Source: JBDUDR01 sp040002845
GTDB lineage: Bacteria; Actinomycetota; Actinomycetes; Propionibacteriales; Nocardioidaceae
Assembly: GCA_040002845.1 (NCBI GenBank)
Contig: JBDUDR010000077.1
Span: 1-12,559 of the forward strand
Reading direction: 5' to 3'
Length of the DNA stretch: 12,559 nt
A program made the translations under genes and the position numbers. The notes under the pieces were generated by a model. That model was not told where the DNA came from. It did not search any database and saw nothing but the letters and a program-made list of their open reading frames with translations. Every line of letters starts with the position of its first letter. The stretch's first letter is position 1. This document shows, piece by piece, positions 6,733 to 12,559 of the stretch.

Positions 6733-7937
6733 CGGCCCTGCTGACCTCTTCCTTGCTGCGCGTCGAGAGCACCGACGACGGCTCGAAACGTCCGGTCTTG
6801 CTGGCCGCCCTGATCGCCACCGGGTGGGCCGTCGCGGCGGGTCTGCTGACCTGCTGTGCGCTGGCTGTCGTCGGCTGGTTCGCCGGATCTGGTGGAGGAG
6901 TCGGTGACGGGTTGCGCGTCGGGCTGCTCGCGTGGCTGATGGGTCACGGCAGCGGCCTCGAATTGCCCGACGCGCACGTCACCGTCATCCCACTGGGGTT
7001 GTCGATCGTCCTGGGTCTGCTCCTGGTCAGGGCCGGGACCTGGGTGGGTCAGACCAGCGCGGTCCCCGACCTGCGCTCTGTGGTGGCTGCGTCCGGACTG
7101 ATCTGTTTGCTGTATGTGGCGGCGGTGTGGCTGGTGGCCTTGTCGGCGTCGACGGCGTCCGTTCGGGCGGGTAGCGTGCGGGGCGCCGTGGGAGCAGCCA
7201 TCCTGGCCGTGGTTTGCGGAGGGGGCGGCGTACTTCGGGGCTCCGGACTGGCGACGCGGGGTGCCTCATTGATGCCGAGGTGGGTACGCGCGGTCGCTGC
7301 CGGCGTGGTCGCGGGGTCGGCTGCGATGCTGTTGATCGGGGGACTCCTGGTCAGTTGCTCACTGGCCTCCGACCTTGCATCCGCGCGGGTGGCCGCTGAG
7401 TCCCTTCAACCCGGGCTCGTCGGTGGTGTGTTGCTGATGCTCATCGGAGTCGCAGCCGTTCCCAACGCCGTGTTGTGTGCGGCAGCCTTCGCCGTCGGGC
7501 CGGGATTCGCCGTAGGTGTGGGCACGGTCGTTGCTCCGAGCGGAGTCACGTTGGGCTCCGTACCAGCGTTCCCGCTGCTCGCTGCGCTGCCCGCGCCGGG
7601 GGCTCAGCCCTGGTGGGTCCAGGGGTTGGAGGTGGCACCGCTGGTCGCTGGCCTGGTCACCGGGATCGTGGTCGTTCGCCGAGTAGAGGCCGAGGATCTG
7701 AGGGCGCCGGTCGCGCTGGCGGCGTTGGGCGGTGTCGTCTCGGGGGTCACCTTCGGGCTGCTCACATCTCTTGCGACCGGCTCGGCCGGACCGGGGCGCA
7801 TGTCGGTCATCGGGCCGCAGATCTGGCCCACGACCGTGGTAGCCGGAGTCGGAATGACCGCTGGCGCCGTGATCGGCGGCGTTGTCTACCTCGGACTCAG
7901 TGATCGTCTGGCGGCCCGGGCCGATCGAGCCAGGTAG
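6729..7937 (+). CDS. perM: PerM-type integral membrane protein (DUF6350)
   Basis: PerM was described in Mycobacterium tuberculosis (Rv0955) as a membrane protein needed for persistence and linked to divisome stability. The assignment here rests on synteny (sucCD upstream, purN-purH downstream) and sequence. The protein is 402 residues long, very hydrophobic, with about ten predicted membrane helices by eye. It has the family-type stretches LRVGLLAWLMGHGSGLEL plus VTVIPLGL near residues 60-100, and PNAVLCAAAFAVGPGF with LGSVPAFPLLAALPAPG near 240-295. The ATG at 6729 is the first possible start, because TGA at 6726-6728 closes the frame just upstream. It overlaps the small upstream ORF by ATGA, and no separate strong ribosome binding site is visible. 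The acidic/basic C-terminal tail is short and probably cytoplasmic. Confidence 0.88.
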   Translation: MTALLTSSLLRVESTDDGSKRPVLLAALIATGWAVAAGLLTCCALAVVGWFAGSGGGVGDGLRVGLLAWLMGHGSGLELPDAHVTVIPLGLSIVLGLLLVRAGTWVGQTSAVPDLRSVVAASGLICLLYVAAVWLVALSASTASVRAGSVRGAVGAAILAVVCGGGGVLRGSGLATRGASLMPRWVRAVAAGVVAGSAAMLLIGGLLVSCSLASDLASARVAAESLQPGLVGGVLLMLIGVAAVPNAVLCAAAFAVGPGFAVGVGTVVAPSGVTLGSVPAFPLLAALPAPGAQPWWVQGLEVAPLVAGLVTGIVVVRRVEAEDLRAPVALAALGGVVSGVTFGLLTSLATGSAGPGRMSVIGPQIWPTTVVAGVGMTAGAVIGGVVYLGLSDRLAARADRAR

Positions 7938-7966
7938 ACCAGCCGATGAGCGGCCGACGGCCCGGG

Positions 7967-7972
7967 TAGGGT
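7967..7972 (+). promoter_or_regulatory. Possible -10 element for purN-purH
   Basis: TAGGGT fits TANNNT and would start transcription near 7979, giving a leader of about 37 bases with AAGGAG at 8001-8006 as ribosome binding site. The -35 side (about 7944-7949) is poor. Nearby GGCC-GAC-GGCC (about 7952-7962) can form a short hairpin. The leader is too short for a ZTP or tetrahydrofolate riboswitch. Confidence 0.4.
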
Positions 7973-8015
7973 GGCCGGTGCGTTCGAGCTCGGTGGGCAG
8001 AAGGAGTCGTGATTG

Positions 8016-8624
8016 GTGTCGGCCCGACTCGTTGTTCTCGTGTCCGGCTCGGGTACGAACCTGCAGGCCCTGCTGACGGCCTGTGCTGAGCCTGCGTACG
8101 GCGCCCGGGTGGTAGCCGTTGGTGCCGACCGGGGCGGGATCGAGGGGCTCGCGAGGGCAGAGCGAGCCGGGATCGACACGTTCGTCCTGCAACTGCCCGA
8201 TTTTGGGACACGCGCCGAGTGGGATTTAGCGCTGACGGCACGGTGTGCTGCGTACCGACCGGACCTCATCGTGCTCGCCGGTTTCATGAAGCTCACCGGC
8301 GAAGCGTTCCTCGGACGCTTTGGCGGGATCGCGGTCAACACTCATCCAGCGCTCTGCCCCGCTTTCCCGGGGATGCACGCACCAAGGGATGCTCTGGAGT
8401 ACGGCGTCAAGGTGTCTGGGTGCACTCTTTTCGTCGTCGACTCGGATGTTGACGCCGGTCCGATCGTTGCGCAGGTCGCGGTGCCGGTCGCCGACGATGA
8501 CGACCCAGAGTTGCTGCACGAGCGCATCAAGGTCAGCGAACGCGAGATGCTCGTGGACACCGTGGGCCGCATGGTTCGCGACGGTTTCTCGATCAACGGA
8601 CGAAAGGTGCGGGTGGGATCTTGA
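8016..8624 (+). CDS. purN: Phosphoribosylglycinamide formyltransferase (GAR transformylase)
   Basis: PurN transfers the formyl group of 10-formyl-tetrahydrofolate to glycinamide ribonucleotide, step 3 of de novo purine synthesis, in the cytoplasm. 202 residues is normal. Visible are the phosphate-binding N-terminus LVVLVSGSGTNLQALL, the loop LIVLAGFMKLTGEAFLGRF, and the catalytic set N108 and H110 (VNTHPALCPAFPG) and D146 (SDVDAGP), equivalent to E. coli N106, H108 and D144. All are present, so it should be active. The start is ambiguous: GTG at 8016 (9 bases from AAGGAG) or TTG at 8013 (6 bases, one residue longer); GTG is preferred because relatives begin MSARLVVLVSG. The stop overlaps the purH start, so the two genes are cotranscribed and coupled. 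Confidence 0.97.
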   Translation: MSARLVVLVSGSGTNLQALLTACAEPAYGARVVAVGADRGGIEGLARAERAGIDTFVLQLPDFGTRAEWDLALTARCAAYRPDLIVLAGFMKLTGEAFLGRFGGIAVNTHPALCPAFPGMHAPRDALEYGVKVSGCTLFVVDSDVDAGPIVAQVAVPVADDDDPELLHERIKVSEREMLVDTVGRMVRDGFSINGRKVRVGS

Positions 8625-10183
8625 GCACGGCCGGGAAGCGATCGATCAACCGGGCCCTGATCTCGGTGTACGACAAGACCGGTCTCGAGGAGCTCGCGCG
8701 GGCGCTCCATGACGCAGGCGTGTCGATCGTCTCGACGGGCTCGACCGCGGACCGGATCGCCGGGGTGGGAGTGCCGGTCACCCGGGTCGAGGACCTGACG
8801 GGCTTTCCGGAGTCCCTCGGCGGCCGGGTCAAGACGCTCCATCCGAAGGTGCACGCAGGCATCCTCGCCGACCAGACATCGGACTCGGACCGGGCCGAGC
8901 TGGTTGAGCTCGGGATCGAAGCCTTCGATCTGGTGGTGGCCAATCTGTATCCGTTCCGAGACGCCGTGGCGGCCGGCGCAGACACCGACGAATGCGTCGA
9001 GCAGATCGACATCGGCGGTCCGGCCATGGTGAGAGCGGCGGCAAAGAACCATAGATCGGTTGCGACAGTGGTCTCGCCATTTCGTTATGCGGACCTGATG
9101 CAGGCGGTGGGCAATGGCGGGTTCACGCTGGCTCAGCGCCGACGACTGGCTGCCGACGCGTTTGCGCACACCGCGTCGTACGACGTCGCGATCGCCTCGT
9201 GGATGGGCAACGTGCTGGCCCCCAGCGATGACGGGAGCGGTTTCCCAGAGTGGACCGGCGCGACCTGGGAGCGCGCTTCGGTGCTCCGCTACGGCGAGAA
9301 CCCACACCAGCGGGCTGCGTTGTACCGCGCCTGGAGGGGCGGGCTGGCCGATGCCGAACAGGTGCACGGCAAGGAGATGTCGTACAACAACTACGTGGAC
9401 GCGGACGCGGCTCGGCGTACCGCCAACGACTTCGACCAGCCGGCGGTCGCGATCGTCAAGCACTCGAACCCGTGCGGCGTGGCGATCGGTGTCGACGTGG
9501 CGGAGGCCTACCGAAGGGCGCATGCCTGTGATCCCGTGTCTGCCTTCGGTGGAGTGATCGCGGTCAACCGCGCAGTCAGCGTCGAGATGGCCGAACAGGT
9601 GGCCGACGTCTATACCGAGGTGGTGGTCGCGCCGAGTTATGAGGACGGCGCGACCGATGTGCTGTCTCGCAAGAAGAACGTCCGACTGCTGCGCTGCCCG
9701 GTCGATGCCCATCCGGACCAGGTCGAGTTCCGGGGGGTGTCCGGCGGGCTTCTGATGCAGACCGTCGACCGCGTTGACGCGGCCGGCGACAACGTACGGA
9801 CATGGACTCTTGCGAGCGGTGATCCACTGGACCCGGAGGCACTCGGCGACCTGGCGTTCGCGTGGCGGGTGTGCCGGGCGGTCAAGTCCAACGCGATCGT
9901 GCTGGCGTCCGGGGGAGCGACCGTCGGGATCGGGATGGGACAAGTCAACCGACTCGACTCAGCCCGGCTGGCCGTCTCGCGAGCCGGGGACCGGGCCATG
10001 GGGTCGCTCGGGGCGTCGGACGCGTATTTTCCGTTCGCCGATGGGCTGCAGGTGCTGATCGACGCTGGAGTCCGTGCGGTTGCGCAGCCCGGTGGGTCGA
10101 TCCGTGACGAGGAGGTCGTCGCAGCCGCCCGATCTGCTGGCCTCACCATGTACCTGACCGGCACCCGCCACTTCTGGCACTGA
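8621..10183 (+). CDS. purH: Bifunctional AICAR formyltransferase / IMP cyclohydrolase
   Basis: PurH performs the last two steps to IMP: formylation of AICAR by 10-formyl-tetrahydrofolate, then ring closure. The 520 residues fit the family. The N-terminal MGS-like cyclohydrolase domain (about 1-195) shows ALISVYDKTGLEELA, STGSTADRIA, GGRVKTLHPKVHAGIL and DIGGPAMVRAAAKNH. The transformylase domain (about 200-520) shows RYGENPHQRAALY, GKEMSYNNYVDADAA and the catalytic pair K280-H281 in VKHSNPCGVA. It also has SAFGGVIAVNR and the conserved C-terminus PGGSIRDEEVVAAARSAGL with TGTRHFWH. The start is TTG at 8621, overlapping the purN stop (TTGA), with GGTGGGA just upstream. No terminator is visible after the stop; a 21-base-period repeat begins 8 bases later. 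Confidence 0.97.
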   Translation: MSTAGKRSINRALISVYDKTGLEELARALHDAGVSIVSTGSTADRIAGVGVPVTRVEDLTGFPESLGGRVKTLHPKVHAGILADQTSDSDRAELVELGIEAFDLVVANLYPFRDAVAAGADTDECVEQIDIGGPAMVRAAAKNHRSVATVVSPFRYADLMQAVGNGGFTLAQRRRLAADAFAHTASYDVAIASWMGNVLAPSDDGSGFPEWTGATWERASVLRYGENPHQRAALYRAWRGGLADAEQVHGKEMSYNNYVDADAARRTANDFDQPAVAIVKHSNPCGVAIGVDVAEAYRRAHACDPVSAFGGVIAVNRAVSVEMAEQVADVYTEVVVAPSYEDGATDVLSRKKNVRLLRCPVDAHPDQVEFRGVSGGLLMQTVDRVDAAGDNVRTWTLASGDPLDPEALGDLAFAWRVCRAVKSNAIVLASGGATVGIGMGQVNRLDSARLAVSRAGDRAMGSLGASDAYFPFADGLQVLIDAGVRAVAQPGGSIRDEEVVAAARSAGLTMYLTGTRHFWH

Positions 10184-10191
10184 CCTCCGCG

Positions 10192-10227
10192 ATCCGACAC
10201 TTATTCGGCGCGATCCGACACTTATTC
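10192..10227 (+). repeat. Left repeat array: two 21-base-period units
   Basis: ATCCGACACTTATTC occurs at 10192-10206 and again, identical, at 10213-10227; unit starts are 21 bases apart. Both copies are preceded by CGCG or a close variant. The array lies between the purH stop and the methyltransferase stop and points towards the methyltransferase gene. Confidence 0.9.
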
Positions 10228-10247
10228 CCGTCGCTGTCAGCGGCAGG

Positions 10248-11030
10248 TCACCCAAACCGATGAGTGCACGCGGTGACTGCTCCGTCTCGGTCGCAGCGGG
10301 CATGGACATCGTGCAGCAAGGGACGCATCGACTCGACATCCCAGTCAGGAAAGCTCCACGGAGTGGTACGGACGTACCCGATCAGTGCAGCGACGTCCGT
10401 GAATCGCGTCGGAGGTGTCTCCTCACCAAACCCAGTGACGGAGAGTCCGGCCGACTCGACTTGCCGAACGGCTTCGGACAGGTCCCATCTCACGGGCGAC
10501 ACGAGCGGCGGCAATCCCAGCAGCTCGCGGACGGCGTCAGGCTCACGATGGCCCACCTGCTGAGTGGTGAACACTCCGCCCGGCGTCAGTAGGCGGCGCA
10601 CATCACTCGCATCGAAGGCCTCATGACGGTTCAGTACGACGTCAAACGTACCGTCCCGAAATGGCAGCCTGGGGCGGGTTCGTACTCCCGAGAGGTTGTC
10701 ATCGGACCCTTGACAGACGACCAGATGTACCCCGAGCGACCGCAATTTCGTGCTGGCCGCCGGGAGTGTGGCCAGCCACTCCTCGTACGCCACCGTGAAG
10801 GCGGGCAGTGGAGCAAGGGACCGGAGTACGCCGCCATCACCGGTGCCCATATCGAGCATCCGGTTCGCCTTGCCGATGTACCCGCGCGCTAACTCCGACC
10901 ATGACCAACTCGTCGCCCCAGGCTGGTAGCGCCGTTGGAGAAATCCCGCGCCCCAGTACGCCTCGACGTCGAGCGCGATGCCTTCAGCCAGCAGCAACTC
11001 GAACCGTTCGTCGGAGCTGGTCGGTTGCAT
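10248..11030 (-). CDS. SAM-dependent methyltransferase (class I), substrate unknown
   Basis: The 260-residue protein has a Rossmann methyltransferase core. Motif I is MLDMGTGDGGVL (D60-G67), an acidic pair follows at AYEEW (about 81-85), and the motif IV/post-IV region is LPFRDGTFDVVLNRHEAF (122-139) followed by VRRLLTPGGVFTTQQVG, as in Methyltransf_11-type proteins. The C-terminal third (SPVRWDLSEAVRQVESAG and following) is the usual substrate-side part and gives no clue to the target. I chose the ATG at 11030, with AGGGA 7 bases upstream. A longer frame from 11195 would translate the flanking repeats into a repetitive PTL-rich leader and run over the promoter of the next gene, so it is unlikely. 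The gene is divergent from the MTHFR-like gene and enclosed by inverted repeat arrays, which suggests that it arrived as a cassette. Confidence 0.85.
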   Translation of the reverse strand: MQPTSSDERFELLLAEGIALDVEAYWGAGFLQRRYQPGATSWSWSELARGYIGKANRMLDMGTGDGGVLRSLAPLPAFTVAYEEWLATLPAASTKLRSLGVHLVVCQGSDDNLSGVRTRPRLPFRDGTFDVVLNRHEAFDASDVRRLLTPGGVFTTQQVGHREPDAVRELLGLPPLVSPVRWDLSEAVRQVESAGLSVTGFGEETPPTRFTDVAALIGYVRTTPWSFPDWDVESMRPLLHDVHARCDRDGAVTACTHRFG

Positions 11031-11040
11031 CTCCAGATCC

Positions 11041-11095
11041 CTGAGTGTCGGATGGGCGGGAACAAGTGTCGGATCGCGGGGAATAAGTGTCGGAT
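11041..11095 (-). repeat. Right repeat array: three 21-base-period units, inverted relative to the left array
   Basis: Read on the minus strand, ATCCGACACTTATTC (11095-11081), ATCCGACACTTGTTC (11074-11060) and a degenerate ATCCGACACTCAG (11053-11041) follow at exact 21-base steps. The core ATCCGACACT is invariant. The array sits between the methyltransferase start and the -35 of the MTHFR-like gene. The same unit makes up the left array in opposite orientation. Confidence 0.9.
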
Positions 11096-11108
11096 GGGGG
11101 GAGGTAGG

Positions 11109-11137
11109 TTGCTGCCGAGTGCGCGGGAGTCTAGTCT
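11109..11137 (+). promoter_or_regulatory. Probable promoter of the MTHFR-like gene
   Basis: TTGCTG (11109-11114) and TAGTCT (11132-11137) are separated by 17 bases, the best -35/-10 pair I see in the window. Transcription would start near 11144. A perfect dyad ACCCC-A-GGGGT (11141-11151) lies at the predicted start and could be an operator or contribute AGGGG to ribosome binding, although it is 16 bases from the ATG. Confidence 0.55.
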
Positions 11138-11166
11138 GCGACCCCAGGGGTGGTGCGTCATACGAA

Positions 11167-12030
11167 ATGAGTTCTCTGATGCGCAACAACCACATCTCTC
11201 GCCAGTTGGCTGACCTGCTCGCGCGTTCCCGCTATGAGGTACTTCCCACCAACAACATCGAGCAGGCCGTGGTCGAGTCCGTACCCACGGATGTGGGCCT
11301 GACAGTCACCGCATCTCCCGCCAAGGGCCTGGACACGACCCTCGATCTCGCGGGCCGCCTGATCGGGCACGGCTACCAGGTCGTGCCGCATTTGTCGGCC
11401 CGGCTGGTACGCGATGAGCTGCACCTCAAGGACCTCGTGCAGCAGGCACTCGAGCTCGGAGTTGAGGACGTATTCGTACCGGCCGGTGACGCGGACCCAC
11501 CTGCCGGCAAGTACATCGGAGCGATCGGCGTCCTGGCCGAGCTCACCGCGATGGGCAGGCCATTCAGGCAGGTCGGCATCACCGGCTATCCCGAGAGCCA
11601 CCCGCTCATCGAGGACGACATCACGATCCAGTCGATGTGGGACAAACGAGAGCACGCGACGTACGTGGTGAGCAACCTGTGCTTCGATCCCATTGTGTTG
11701 TCCCGGTGGGTTGAGCGAGTACGCGCCCGCGGGGTGACGTTGCCGATCCACATCGGTCTAGCCGGCCCGGTCGAGCGCACCAAGCTGCTGTCGATGGCTG
11801 GCAAGATCGGCGTGGGTGACTCAGCGAAGTTCCTCAAGAGTCACATCTCGTGGTTCCTGCGATTTGCGGCACCTGGCGGCTACAGCCCGCAGCGGTTGTT
11901 GCAGCGATCGGCCAAGACGTTGACGCGGCCAGAGTCGGTCATTGCCGGCCTGCACCTCTTCACCTTCAACCAGGTGGCCGAGACGGAGCGCTGGCGCCGC
12001 GAACTGCTCGACAACGCCAGGCCGAGCTAG
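11167..12030 (+). CDS. Methylenetetrahydrofolate reductase-like protein (short form)
   Basis: The 287 residues resemble the short MTHFR-family TIM-barrel proteins, which reduce 5,10-methylene-THF to 5-methyl-THF (or the reverse) with a flavin. Family-type stretches are EVLPTNNIEQAVVESVPTDV near the start, LTVTASPAKGLDTTLDLA, GYQVVPHLSARLV, VGITGYPESHP, SNLCFDP, LPIHIGLAGPVERTKLLSMA, KIGVGDSAKFLK and the C-terminal GLHLFTFNQVAETERWRREL. It is shorter than, and divergent from, classical MetF, and such forms often occur with corrinoid methyltransferases in demethylation clusters (recalled, not searched). The ATG at 11167 is the first in-frame start downstream of the promoter; ATG at 11179 is an alternative. 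It ends 3 bases from the convergent DUF1638 gene. The electron donor and direction in vivo cannot be read from sequence. Confidence 0.85.
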   Translation: MSSLMRNNHISRQLADLLARSRYEVLPTNNIEQAVVESVPTDVGLTVTASPAKGLDTTLDLAGRLIGHGYQVVPHLSARLVRDELHLKDLVQQALELGVEDVFVPAGDADPPAGKYIGAIGVLAELTAMGRPFRQVGITGYPESHPLIEDDITIQSMWDKREHATYVVSNLCFDPIVLSRWVERVRARGVTLPIHIGLAGPVERTKLLSMAGKIGVGDSAKFLKSHISWFLRFAAPGGYSPQRLLQRSAKTLTRPESVIAGLHLFTFNQVAETERWRRELLDNARPS

Positions 12031-12033
12031 GCG

Positions 12034-12559
12034 TCAGACCTCGTCGAACAACTGCGCCAACTCCCGCTCCAGGCCCACGTCCCCCACGCGCAAGATCTCC
12101 AGCGGCAGTTCGAGCCGGCCGGCAGCGTCGTACGCAAGTCGAGCGAGCTCGGGAGTCGGGCGCTGGGCCAGCCATAGCACGCGTGTGTAGTGCCCGAAGT
12201 AGTCGTCGCGAAGCTCGGGGAACCTGTCGAGCCCGAGCTCGGCGAGCACCGTACGCGTGAACGTCCGGACCAGGAAGTCGGTCAGCACGTATGTGCCGGG
12301 GTCGGCCTCGAACTGTCGTCGCAGAGCCTCTGCTCCGGCGAACACGTCGTAGCATTGTGAGCCACCCAGCCGGGGCACTCCCAGCCGACGGCAGACCTCG
12401 TCGAGAGCGCCGTACGTCCCGCAGTCGGCGTAGCCGATGGCGACCCGGCGATACCGGCTCTGGAGCTGGAACGCCACACGTTCGACCTCGACGGCTATCC
12501 GTGAGGGATGGTTGTGCAGCAGCGGCGGCAACGGATGTACGTCGACCTGCCACGCCTTG
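12034..12559 (-). CDS. DUF1638 protein, N-terminus beyond the window edge
   Basis: About 175 codons are visible, and the frame stays open to the right edge, so the start is outside the window. A TTG at 12531 is inside the conserved sequence (VDVHPLPPLLHNHPSRIA) and is not the start. DUF1638 marks are LLHNHPSRIAVEVE, VAIGYADCGTYGALD, LGGSQCYDVFAG, DPGTYVLTDFLVRTF and ELRDDYFGHYTRVLWLAQ. The two cysteines (YADCGTYG, GSQCYDVF) and the histidine could bind a metal or cofactor, but this is an inference. The biochemical function is unknown. DUF1638 genes frequently neighbour corrinoid-dependent methyltransferases and MTHFR-like genes, and the convergent neighbour here is of that kind. The gene probably heads an operon lying to the right. 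Confidence 0.85.
   Translation of the reverse strand, partial: KAWQVDVHPLPPLLHNHPSRIAVEVERVAFQLQSRYRRVAIGYADCGTYGALDEVCRRLGVPRLGGSQCYDVFAGAEALRRQFEADPGTYVLTDFLVRTFTRTVLAELGLDRFPELRDDYFGHYTRVLWLAQRPTPELARLAYDAAGRLELPLEILRVGDVGLERELAQLFDEV

Noticed and set aside
7938..8015. ZTP or tetrahydrofolate riboswitch before purN
   Set aside because: The predicted leader is about 37 bases and shows no match I recognise to the conserved cores of these riboswitches.
11041..11095. CRISPR array
   Set aside because: The units are 15 bases with 6-base gaps, far too short for repeats and spacers, and there are no cas genes.
10978..11166. N-terminal extension of the MTHFR-like gene
   Set aside because: It would be translated from the promoter, the repeat array and the methyltransferase start. 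The family begins near the ATG at 11167.
11031..11195. N-terminal extension of the methyltransferase
   Set aside because: The extra 55 residues only translate the 21-base repeats (PTL-type repeats) and cross the opposite promoter; a good ribosome site precedes the ATG at 11030.

Overview
The window looks like a stretch of chromosome from a high-GC actinobacterium. The block sucC-sucD ... PerM (DUF6350)-purN-purH is the order I recall for the Mycobacterium tuberculosis Rv0951-Rv0957 region. GTG/TTG starts, strong G/C bias at third codon positions and a possible leaderless promoter fit this. The sigma-like membrane protein points, by inference only, to Propionibacteriales (Nocardioidaceae or relatives).

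Layout. Bases 1-913 (minus strand) hold most of an IS110-family DEDD transposase, cut by the left edge. Its 407-base upstream region (914-1320) has no protein gene. It holds an ordered set of stem-loops that resembles the bridge RNA of IS110 elements, and the arms of one loop match 15 contiguous bases near the probable element end (1234-1248). The element lies only about 80 bases from sucC. Then come sucC (1321-2484) and sucD (2494-3381), both subunits of succinyl-CoA ligase. Convergent to them are kynU (kynureninase, 3416-4654, minus) and, upstream on the same strand, a membrane-tethered sigma-factor-like protein (4697-6538, minus).

Rightward genes resume with a probable 46-residue single-pass membrane peptide (6592-6732), which overlaps perM (6729-7937) by ATGA. 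purN (8016-8624) and purH (8621-10183) follow, overlapping by TTGA. Together they encode the two formyl-tetrahydrofolate-dependent steps of purine synthesis plus IMP cyclohydrolase.

Right end. A SAM-dependent methyltransferase gene (10248-11030, minus) sits between two arrays of a 21-base-period repeat (ATCCGACACTTATTC) that face each other in inverted orientation. Next are a short methylenetetrahydrofolate-reductase-like gene (11167-12030) with a good promoter and, convergent with only 3 bases between, a DUF1638 protein cut by the right edge. These last two suggest that a corrinoid/folate one-carbon cluster may begin beyond the window.

The most interesting points are the candidate bridge RNA with its self-matching loop, the repeat-bounded methyltransferase cassette, the sigma/membrane/extracellular fusion and the hidden small ORF before perM.
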